A program made the translations under genes and the position numbers. Shown here piece after piece: positions 36,303 to 46,590 of a stretch of 64,000 nt of DNA (the stretch's first letter is position 1; every line of letters begins with the position of its first letter). The notes under the pieces were generated by a model. It saw only the letters and a program-made list of their open reading frames with translations. It searched no databases and was not told where the DNA came from. This stretch comes from Voacanga thouarsii (Eukaryota; Streptophyta; Magnoliopsida; Gentianales; Apocynaceae): positions 2,147,001-2,211,000 of the forward strand of contig JANUWF010001110.1 of assembly GCA_026120185.1 (NCBI GenBank), written 5' to 3'.

Positions 36303-36516
36303 TTTTAAAAAAATTTGACGAGTCTCCCCTATAATTGGACATTTCCAGGCACAAGGCCACCTCAAGATTTGACAACCAAAACATTGTTACAAACAACAAA
36401 GACAGATCTTTTAAATATAGAAAAATTCAAAAGATAACTAGGGGTAATCACCCATTACCCAAGAGGAATGATCACCCATCACTCACGGGGAATGATCACC
36501 CATCACTCACGGGGTT
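36303..36516 (-). repeat. Duplicated leader block, copy A (upstream of TNPA-like gene)
   Basis: The block shares long identity with 41,171-41,350, including ATTTGACGAGTCTCCCC, CCAGGCACAAGGCCACCTCA and AACTAGGGGTAATCACC. It ends in a local tandem of a 24-bp unit (ATGATCACCCATCACTCACG). On the minus strand each unit end gives the splice-donor-like hexamer GTGAGT after CCCC. It starts about 206 bp upstream of the TNPA-like ATG. Confidence 0.85.
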
Positions 36517-37189
36517 CCAATTAAAATGTTAGATATAGTTAAAATCAAGCTAAAAATTATAAATGCCTCTCGTCCTTGTGAATTGTCTCATCAATACAGA
36601 CAACAATACAATATATAAACTACCTTGTTGTTTACACCACAAAAGAATATAATAAGGAATAACAAAAATCCTCCGAGCTGTACAAGTCTAAACGAAAGAT
36701 TCCTGCAAAAAAAAAGAAGGAGATGAGATTCCTGACAATTAGACAAAATTGTGAAACAAAATTGTATGTGATGGAATTTAAAATAATAAAAATTAAAAGA
36801 TTCAAGGCATGTAGATTCAAGTAACAAATAAATTGTAAGTTAAAATTTGACATGGGATAGTAATGATGCAATAGATTTCAGGATTCCCTCACCATTAACT
36901 ATATTATTTGTAAATGAATTGAAATCGAGGCCTATTCACTAGAATCATTCTCCGATACTGGACTCATCATCATCTACCGAGGTATCGCTACTCGTTTCCC
37001 ATTCATCTTCTTCCTCTTCATTTATAGGAGAACTATCCCTTGTCGTTATAGCCTCATCATGAACATCCAACATTTCACTCATACCATTCTCATGCGTCGA
37101 ATACCAAGATCAACAAATAACGATATGCTCGACTTCGTCAGTAGCATCTACTTCTTCCCGATAAGCTCTATCAACCACGGGTGCATCTA
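36517..37189. other. Spacer between the two CACTA genes
   Basis: AT-rich DNA with no credible gene (36,517-36,900), followed by an acidic/Ser-rich coding-like tail on the minus strand (about 36,930-37,060) that may be the end of the transposase reading frame. Confidence 0.4.
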
Positions 37190-40100
37190 TTATATGTCGA
37201 GCTTTGGTTTTGCAACCGCCAACCAATCAGATCTTGGCCTCTTACTCCCTGGATATGATGCATAATACACTTGGATAGCTTGTTGAGCTAGAACAAATGG
37301 ATCATAGTTAGCATAGCTCCTTTTGTGGTTAATTTCTACAAGATTATACTCGCGGATGTACCCTCGTACCACGATTCAATGTTTGATCAAACCAAGTGAC
37401 ATTTAAAAAGAACAATGCTTTGTTGTGGATTACCAGGAAATTGCACTTCAATAATCTCATTTAACACTCCATAGTAATCAGTGTCCCGATGCGTCATTTC
37501 CAATCCCTTTCACGCAAACACCACTATTAACCTGTTTTCTTTCCTCCGCATAATCATGAGTGTGAAATCGGTAACCATTAATTATGTACCCACTATATGA
37601 TTTCACTAGTCTTGACTGGACCCCAAGCAAAGTTCCTCAAGCATTCATTTGTAACCATATTTTCTGAATCTTGTACCTAAAAAACATTAGACAAGTTAAC
37701 CTCGTAATTATGAAAGTTATAGCATTATGAAACTCCATTGAATCCCCAATGGAGTTCCAAATGCAAGTTATTATCTTATGAGACTTACATATCCACTAAA
37801 CCATTCTGCAAATTCAAGGTCGATACTTCTATTGATTTCTATCTCCGATATAGTCGGAGCTGACTTCGTAAGTGTGCCGTGAATGCCCTGTAATGCATTA
37901 GAATTAGATGGAATGAGTTAAAATCATTATGAGGTATCGTTTATCGTATAAAATGTATGAAGTAGTAGCTCGTACTCAATGTATGGCTGCACGTCACCAC
38001 AATTAAGCAACATATAAATTCTTGCTGCAACGAATTCTTCGAAGTAAGGAACCGAGTTCGAATTCGTCCTATCACCCGTCCTTGAACATTGCAGATTGAC
38101 GACCTGTGTTCTTGCACCCTCTCTAATCGTTCTCCTTCTTCATTACGCGCTGGAATTGTACGTTTTGTTTGTACATGTGGCTCAAAATAATAAGAGAAGA
38201 AAGTGGATGCTTCCTCAACTAGATAAGCATTGCAGATTGACCCTTCAACTCTAGCCTTATTTTTCACCTTGATTTTCAATTGATGCAAATACCTGTCATT
38301 TAAAAAAATACGACTTCGATCACACACACTTATATCGAACTTGCTATGAAAAGAATTAGATTGAATGATTCGATTACCGTTCAAACGGGTACATCCACCT
38401 ATATTGAACAGGGCCACAAACTCTTGCTTCATAAGGCAAATGAATTAATAGGTGTTCCATTACATCAAAGAATGCAGGTGGAAATATCTTCTCCAACTTA
38501 CATAACAATAAAGGAATGTCGGACTCCAATTTGGCCATATGAGCTACATTCAACTTAGGAGAGCATAGATCACGATAAAAAAGACTCAACTCCGTCAAAA
38601 CACCCCATACATTAGAAGGAAGAAATTCCTTCAATGCAATTGGAAGTAGTCTCTCCATGAATACGTGACAGTCATGTGATTTCATACTGGATAACTTCAA
38701 CTCATTCAAATCAGCACATCTTCCAATGTTTGAAGCGTATCCATCTGGGAGTTGCAATCCCCTCAACCATTCTAGCAAAAGTTTCTTTTGTTCTGATGTC
38801 AACGAGTAAACGACTTTAGGTATAGCCACTTTTCCTCCTCCCACATTCAAGGCATGTAGCTCGGGCCTATGGCAATAAATTTCTAAGTCACGTCTAGCCT
38901 TTAAATTGTCTTTTGATTTACCCTTTACCTCAAGAACTGTATTCATGACATTGTCAAATACATTCTTCTCATTGTGCATTACATCAATATTATGTCGGAC
39001 CAAATTAGTACGCCAATACGGCAAATCCCAAAAAATACTCCTTTTTGCCCAATTATGAGATATTCTCCTGCCATTACTCCTTCCAATTTCTTTGCATGTT
39101 TCTGTAATTTTTTCATAATTAGACAAACTATCCCAGATTTCTTCACCAGTAGGGTATTGCACAGTTCGTGATGTCTCAGAACCTCTATCATTCCTAAAAG
39201 ATCTCGTATCCCTCCTGTAAGGATGATCCGATGGTAAGAAACGACGGTGACAGTCAAACCATGATTGTTTCCCACCATTTTGTAGATGAAAAGACTTTGT
39301 ATTGCCCATACAATATGGACAAGCCGATCTCCAGCAGTGCTCCAGCCACTCAACATACCATATGCAGGAAAATCATTAATAGTCCACAAAAGTGCCGCCC
39401 GTAGTTGGAAGTTTTGTTTCTTCGATATGTCATAAGTGGTGACACCTTCAAACCACAATTTGGTTAATTCGTCTATCAAGGGTTGTAAATAAACATCCAC
39501 CTAGTGCTTTGGATTCTTGGGGCCCGGGATAATGATTGTTAAAAACATGACTGGATCCTTCATACACATCCACGGGGGAGATTATACGGTGTGAGAATGA
39601 CCGGCCAGGATGAATATTGCTTACCCGACATCCCAAATGGTGAGAATCCATCTGTACATAAACCAAGTTTGACATTCCGTACTTCTTTTGCAAACTCGGG
39701 ATATATTCGATCAAAGTGTTGCCATGCTTCGAGTATCACGAGGGTGACTCATTGTGCCTTTCTCCGATCTCGCTCTCTCCATGCCATCTCATGTGTTCAA
39801 CTGTTGTTTTGGAAGTGTACAATCTTTGTAGCCTCGGTGTTATCGGGAAGTAATACATCTTCTTGAATGAAATTTCCCTTCTACTTGTGTTCTTCCCAAC
39901 CTTTTTCTGTGCATATCGAGGATGGCCACAAAATTTACACTCTCTACGATTCATGTCATCTTTCCGATAAAGCATGCATCCATTATTACATACATCTATT
40001 TTTTGTACCGGCAAACCCAACCCAGACCACTAATTTTTTCATCTGATAGAAATCATCAGGAATCGTATTACTGCTAGGCACAACCTCTTTCATCAATTGC

Positions 40101-40643
40101 ACAACATCGTTAAAGGCTTTACGCGAGAGGTTATTTTCAGACTTAATGTTTAATAACCTTGAAGCCAGTGAAAGCTGCGAATGTTGTGTGCATCCATCCC
40201 ATATAGGAGTCTCTGCCGCCTTTAACATATCGTAAAACCTTTGTGCCTCCACATTAGGTGGCTCTTCAAAATGAACTGCGATGGAGCTTCGGGGGAAAGT
40301 CGAGTCCTGCTACGTCTAAGACCATTTCGCGAGACCGATTTTCTTGATGTGAATCAGATTCTGGGATTGAGGTAGACACACTTGAGGGACACTCGAATGG
40401 CTCACCATGACATGTCCACCGGTAATACCTAGGCACAAATCCAGACTTCCACAGGTGGAGCTTAACTTGTCTTGGATCCGGATACTTTTTATTCTTACAT
40501 TTTGCACACGGGCATCTAATTACACTTGACATTGCATTTGATAAGGCAAATGTCAAAAAAGCCTTAACCCCTTCCTCAAATTCAATAGTGATCCCTTTTA
40601 CACCTGAAGCGTGCCTTCTATACATCCAATTACGATCCTCCAT
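37060..40643 (-). pseudogene. TNP2-like CACTA transposase, broken
   Basis: ATG at 40,643 follows TCTCATTTAG, a good splice acceptor. Domains in order: the N-terminal zinc-type Transpos_assoc (MEDRNWMYRRHASG, then CPCAKCKNKK, then HLWKSGFVPRYYRWTCHGE); the TNP2 core (KIDVCNNGCMLYRKDD, CKFCGHPRY, then HNIDVMHNEKNVFDNVMNTV, then GKSKDNLKARRDLE); DUF4218 (FFDVMEHLLIHLPYEA, then GPVQYRWMYPFER); and DUF4216 (YGYRFHTHDYAEERK, then YDPFVLAQQAIQVYYASYP). TNP2/TNPD-type proteins cut the element at its CACTA ends. The frame shifts at least at about 40,260, 39,720, 39,480, 39,310 and 38,400, some of which may be introns. All main domains survive, so the decay is recent or moderate. Confidence 0.85.
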
Positions 40644-42008
40644 GACGTCTAAATGAGAGAAAAGAACAATCAACTCAATAATTAAAATCACCCCTTAAAC
40701 AAAAGGAAGAGAAGTATAATTACAATTTCCTTTCTATTATCTAACAAAAAGAGGTCCAAAACATAGAATTTACAATTGCTATCGTTGGATACAGTTACAC
40801 CTTCAATATATACGTTTTAACCAAGTATTTAATCTTAATTGAGGAATTTGATTAAGATTAAATACTATTAAAGCTAATTATATTCTTATTTTACACATTC
40901 CAATGGTTAGATAATAACATTTTATTTATTTTCATTCCAATGTTTATATTTGTTTAAACTCTCTCTATAACGTATATTATTCTTGCTATTATTAACATCG
41001 ACCTATATATGAAATTATTATTATTACTCATTTCATTACTCCTATTCTTATTCTTATTAGCAATATTATTTTTAATAATAATGCTCTTATGGGATATATA
41101 CTCATGCTCAATCGAATAATACACTCCAAGATAAGGGTAGTTATTCTATTCCACATTAAGTAGCGACGATTTTGAAAAAAATTTGACGAGTCTCCCCGTA
41201 ATTGGACATTTTCCAGGCACAAGGCCACCTCAAAATTATACAATCAAAATGCAATTGCAAACAACAAAGACAGATCATTCATTTATACAAAAAAATAAAT
41301 AAATAAATAAAAGGATAACTAGGGGTAATCACCTATTACTCACGGGGAATCCAACATTTGAATTCAACAAAAAGGCAATTTATATGAACAACACGCACCT
41401 CCTACATCTTCATATTCTAAGGAAATGGATTTCTCACATAAAAGAGCCTTCAAAGCATTCTACTAGAGTTACATCTTCCACTAGAGAGACTAATATATTA
41501 TTATAATCAAGTAATAAGATTACTAAACTAATTAGAAATCAACCTTCCTATTATGGCATCATAACCAATCAAATTAATTTATAAGGGTTTATATAGCTAA
41601 AACATAATTCCCATATAATTTGATCAAAGTAGTAATTTTTTTATAACAGGGTAAAAAAGAGTGCACTATAAGTATAGATCAAAACACATTGAATGTTAAA
41701 AAAGGACAACAATTCCAACTAACAATTTAGCAATTCCAGTTCACAATTCCAAATTTAAATCAATAATCTCACATCAAACCACCATCATGTCACTCACAAT
41801 CTCCTCAAACTCAACCCCAACATCAATACAACTTTTATACATCAATTCAAACTCTGCTCATTCACAAATAATCGCCCAAATTTCAAAGCTTCAGGGGAAA
41901 TGCAAATCTGCCCAAAGTTTATAAGATAATGAAGTAGCTCAAGAGATAAATTCTAACTACTTACCCAAACGAATCGACTTAAGAACAACGACAGATGATA
42001 GCACGAGA
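40644..42008. other. 5' leader and intron region upstream of TNP2 gene
   Basis: AT-rich DNA with no credible coding frame apart from the duplicated block at 41,171-41,350. On the minus strand it links the G-rich block (42,009-42,470) to the TNP2 ATG. It ends with a pyrimidine-rich acceptor TTCTCTCATTTAG directly before ACGTCATG. Most of it is probably a 5' intron. Confidence 0.45.
41171..41350 (-). repeat. Duplicated leader block, copy B (upstream of TNP2 gene)
   Basis: Same orientation as copy A at 36,303-36,516 and similar over about 180 bp. Its minus strand has one GTGAGT donor-like hexamer, after CCCC near 41,341. It starts about 528 bp upstream of the TNP2 ATG. Each of the two CACTA genes therefore has this block in front and a splice acceptor next to its ATG. 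Confidence 0.85.
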
Positions 42009-42480
42009 ATGGCGAGCACTGACGAGGAGGCGGGTTGGAGGGGTAGGAAGAGCGAGGGGGAGTTGAGGGGGGCGCTACGGGATGGGGGAGTTGAGGGAGG
42101 GGCGCGGGGTGGGAGGGGCTGCGGGATGGGCGCGGGAGGGGGCGCGGGGGTGTGGGGAGTTGAGGGAGGGGGCGCGGGGAGGGGCGGGGAGGGGGCGCGG
42201 GGGTGTGGGGGAGTTGAGGGAGGGAGTTGAGGGGGCTGCGGGATGGGGGAGTTGAGGGAGGGGGCCGCGGGATGAGGGAGGGGGAGCAGGAGGGGGCGCG
42301 GATGAGGGAGGGGGAGCGGGAGGGGGCGCGGGATGAGGGAGGGGGCGCGGGATGGGGGTCGCCGGCGGGGAGAGGGAGGGGGAGCGGGAGGGGCGCCGGG
42401 ATGAGGGAGGGGGAGCAGGAGGGGGCGCCGGATTGGGGGGGGCTTGAGGGAGGTGAGGGAGGGAGTTGAGGAGGAAGAAT
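42009..42480. repeat. G-rich tandem block in the CACTA 5' region
   Basis: About 470 bp made of runs of G broken by A, C or T, with recurring units such as GGGATGAGGGAGGGGGAGCG, sharply different from the AT-rich DNA on both sides. The plus strand carries many G-runs suited to quadruplex formation. It sits between the right subterminal array and the TNP2 leader. En/Spm has a GC-rich repeated downstream control region in the same relative place. Open frames of 73 and 80 codons here encode only Gly/Glu/Arg and are artefacts. Confidence 0.85.
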
Positions 42481-43177
42481 GAAGGGGGAAGAAGGAGGGA
42501 AAAAAAAAAAAGAGGGAGTGAAAAATTTTGGAAATTTTTATTTTTTTTTAAATTTCTAGCTATTTCGTCGCAATTTGTGACGAAAAAATAAAACCCTCGC
42601 TAATTTATCATAAATTAATACGAATAATATTATAAATCGATCTATACATTATAATTTTTATTATTTTTTAGTGATTCTAATAATAATATTATTATGTAAA
42701 TTATTATTTTTTATATATTTTAATTTATACACCACTTAATCAAATAAATAGATAAAAAAATTAGATATATGTATATATATAACTATATAGTATAATATAT
42801 ATTAATATGTTCGAGATGAATAACATTACAAATCGATCTCTACATTATAATTTTCAATATTTTTTTTAGTAATCTCAACAATAATAACAGTATTTGAATT
42901 GTTTTTCTTTACATATTTTATTTTATACACTACTTAACAAAATAGATATATTAAAAAATTGGACATATGTATATACATAGCTAAATTAGTATAATATATA
43001 TTAACATGTAGGAGACGAAGAACATTACAAATTGATCTCTACATTATAAATTTCATAATTTTTTTAGTGATATCAACAATAATAACAGATATTTGAATTA
43101 TTTTTCTTTATACACTACTTAATCAAAGTGATAGATTAAAAAATTAGACATATGTATATATATACCTACATGTTATA

Positions 43178-43230
<53 letters not shown>

Positions 43231-43480
43231 TTAAACTAAACAGATACTTATATACATTATATACATATACTTATATATTAGAATAAGTATATAACATAAC
43301 ATAATTAACTATATACATTTACTTATGCAATACATTAGGTGTATAACATGACATAATTACATATACAAAATTATAATAAAATGCACTAATTGAGACATGT
43401 TATTAAAAGTATTTCAATAAATTTGTCAAAATACACCATCACATAAACACATAAAGAAATTTAAAAAAAAAGATTAAAAC
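42481..43480. other. AT-rich spacer with diverged tandem repeats and a TA microsatellite
   Basis: Three loosely repeated units of about 180 bp (from about 42,605, 42,790 and 43,000) share ATTACAAATCGATCTCTACATTATAA-like starts and ATATGTATATATATA ends. A (TA)n tract spans 43,177-43,225. No gene is seen. Confidence 0.6.
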
Positions 43481-44863
43481 CCTATTTTGTTGTAAAACCC
43501 TCGCAAATTCAGTCGCAATTAGTGACGTATTAGCGACTAATTTGCGACTAATTGGGGTTTGAGATTTTCTATACATTTTGCCATTTATTTATTTTTAATT
43601 AAAAATATTGACCATCGCAAAACCCTCGCAAATTGCGAGAACTTTGCGACGGATGTTCAAAAATTTTTAAAATATTTTTTTAAAAAATAATCGATCGTCG
43701 CAAAGCCCTCGCAAATTGCGAGGGTTATTGCCGTCGCAAAATCCTCGCAATTTGCGAGGGTTTGCGATGGACGTTCAATTTTTTTAAAAATAAATTACCG
43801 TCGCAAAACCCTCGCAAATTGCGAGGGCTAACTACCATCACAAAACCCTCGCAAATTGCGAGGACTTTGCGATGGACGTTCAAAAATTTTAAAAATATTT
43901 TTTTAAAAATAATTTGTCGTCGCAAACCCATCGCAAATTGCGAGGGTTATTTACCGTCGCAAAACCCTCGCAATTTGCGAGGGTTTTGCGATGGAAGTTC
44001 AAAAAATTTTTAAAAATATTTTTTAAAAAATAAATTGCACGTCGCAAAACCCTCGCAAATTGCGAGGATTATTTGCCGTCGCAAAACCCTCTCAAATTGC
44101 GAGGGTTTTGCGATGGACGTTCAATTTTTTTTAAAAAATATTTTTAAAAAATAAATTACCGTCGCAAAACCCTCGCAAATTGCGAGGACTTTGCGATGGA
44201 CGTTCAAAAATTTTAAAAATATTTTTTTAAAAAATAATTTATCGTCGTAAAACCCTCGCAAATTGCGAGTGTTATTTGCCGTCGCAAAACCCTCGCAATT
44301 TGTGAGGGTTTTGCGATGGTCGTTCAAAAAAATTTTTAAAAAATATTATTTTAAAAAATAACTTGCCATCGCAAAACCCTCGCAATTTGCGAGGGTTTAT
44401 TAGCCGTCGCAAAATCCTCGCAAATTGCGAGGGTTTTGCGACGGACGTACGAAAATTTATTTAAAAATATTTTTTTTAAAATAACTCGCCATCGCAAAAC
44501 CCTCGCAATTTGCGAGGGTTTATTGACCGTCGCAAAATCCTCGCAAATTGCGAGGGTTTTGCGACGGACGTATCTGAAAATTTATTTAAAAATATTTTTT
44601 TTAAAATAACTCGCCGTCGCAAAACCCTCGCAATTTGCGAGGGCATAAATATCGTCGCAAAACCGTCGCAAATAGCGATGATTTTGCTACGAATTGCGAC
44701 GAGGTATTGTGGCACGTCGCAAAACCGTCGCAAATTGCGACGGTTTTGCACGTTTTGGTCAACTCGCTACTTGTTTGAAAATCGTCGCAAATTGGTCACT
44801 ATCAGCGACGGTATTGAAGCCGTCGCAAAAAATTCGTCGCAAATCGCGATTTTTCCTGTAGTG
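43480..44863. repeat. Right subterminal array of the CACTA element
   Basis: About eight units of roughly 120 bp. Each pairs a GTCGCAAAACCCTCGC / TTGCGAGGG palindrome with a second one, then GATGGACGTTCAA and an A/T-rich spacer (TTTTTAAAAATA). The GCGA core is shared with the left array, but spacers and unit length differ, so the ends are related and not copies. The array ends in the terminal inverted repeat at 44,863. Open frames on both strands are repeat translations. Confidence 0.9.
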
Positions 44864-46590
44864 ATTATGGTCTCTGTCAAAACAACCTTATGACAAAATC
44901 TGCTGCACAGTATACCGGTAATGCCTGCAATAGGAATCACGAATACTATATTCTGAATACAAATTTTAGCTACCAGAATATGGATCAGTTGAAGTCACCC
45001 AACTTGCTTAGACACCCGTTATCAAGAACATATTTGATGATAGAATTTGTATCTTTCATCCCACAAGCATAAAATGAAAATTCTCTGTACTGCTATATGA
45101 AGAATTTTCTTTGATAAAAATCTAATAATGAGATGTGTTTGCATGCCTTCAACTAAGAAAATGGCACTTTACATTACCTATCAGATTCCTATGTGTCCTT
45201 GCAGAGTCGACCATTCTAAGACACGTGAAGCCAAGCGCAAAGGAAAGCATCTACATTAATCACCATGATTGTCTCAACACTATTCAAAAGTGGATAGTGA
45301 AGGCCTTTCCAATCCACTTATGGATCACTAATTGATTCCATTGCACCAATACAAGAAAACAACTTTCTACAATTTAGTCATCAAAGCAATAGCAAAATCC
45401 ATGTCCAACTCTTTTCCATGGCAAAAACATGGTTATAGGCCTACACAAACATTCTCTCACAAAAAAAGAAAGTACACAGTTTTTCATTTATCAACACAAT
45501 GAACTGCCACATAGCATGTTTAAAATTGAGTAACAACCATGCTGTTAGCCACTAATTTTGGGCATTGAGAACAAAGATTTGATTCCAAAAGTCCTTTAAC
45601 ATACAAAATAGGTATTTTTAGTACTCAAAGTAACAGATTCAAGGAAATATATGAAGAATAAATCTTCCTCCCCTAGTCTCCAAGATACAGATTATCTTTC
45701 GCTAACACTACAGAAGACTATTGCAGAGAAAGTTTAGCCAGCCCAATCAAAGCCCAAAAAAGAAAATAATAAGAATAAGAATAAAAGAAATAAGACAACA
45801 ATTCCTCAAATCTGGAATACTTCATGCTCTATTAAGGAGACAAATCTTGGGAAGGAAGTGCAGCCAACATAATAAATGTATGTTAAAATGGGAGTAGTTT
45901 TTAATACAATTTCACCACTCAAATCTTAACAATTAGGGATATAGAAAACTAAAACCATACCTTCTATGTGAATAAGAATAAAAGAGTGAATTGTTTTTGT
46001 TCTTGCTTGATATTATCTGAAGTCATTAATAAAAGGTTTATGTCTTTCAACTTGTTCAAAAATTTTCAAATTGTCTTTTATCTAGAAAACTTTGATAAGC
46101 AAAAGCAGCTCCCAAAAGCACCGTAAAGCAAAATATATTTTCTATTAGTTTAAAGCTAAAAGTAGAAGGAAAACAAAGACCTTTACCCCAAAGAGCTATT
46201 GACTTAAAATGTGTGAACACATATTGAGCAAAAGAGAAAGCACCATCAACCAAGTTTATGTAATAGAGACCCCTACCGTAGTACTATGCGGTACAAGCAA
46301 ATAAAGAACCATGAATCTCTTAAAGGTGACAAGAAATTTCTTCTCGTAATCTGTTAAAAACCCCTTCTTTTAGAGTCCATTAAAAAAGTTTAATCCTTGC
46401 TCTCAAAGTGAATACTCTGTCCATGTACACAATATCCCATGTGAACTGATATCACTTTTCTTTTACTTGCTAAGCCATATTTCAGAATTTAGCAGCACAT
46501 TTGATTTTAACACATACACATTCATTTAAATTTAAGAAAAGAAACTACTGTAGCATTAGAATGTCATGTGATCTAATAACTTAAACTAAC
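44864..46590. other. Non-coding DNA between CACTA element and methyltransferase exon 3
   Basis: I searched this stretch on the minus strand for the next methyltransferase exon (the continuation after ELGSGVG) and found none. A 65-codon minus frame at 46,056-46,253 is Phe-rich and matches nothing I know. The stretch is probably intron 3 or a disrupted 3' part of the gene. Confidence 0.5.

Larger units (their letters stand above)
33193..44863 (-). mobile_element. CACTA (En/Spm) DNA transposon, 11.7 kb
   Basis: The right end, read inward on the minus strand, is CACTACAGGAAAAATCGCGA. The left end on the plus strand is CACAACAGGAAAAATCGCCA. These form terminal inverted repeats that agree over about 28 bp with two mismatches. 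Inside are dense subterminal repeats, a TNP2-like transposase gene and a TNPA-like second gene, both on the minus strand, so the 5' end is at 44,863. The 3-bp flanks differ (CCT at 33,190-33,192, ATT at 44,864-44,866), so no target duplication is visible. The left terminus CACAA is a mutated CACTA. Confidence 0.9.

Noticed and set aside
42009..42469. Gly/Arg/Glu-rich open frames of 73 and 80 codons
   Set aside because: They follow from the G-rich tandem block in one frame and have no non-repeat sequence.
43725..44893. Open frames in the right CACTA array
   Set aside because: They contain the same repeat-derived peptides as the left array and cross the transposon terminus.
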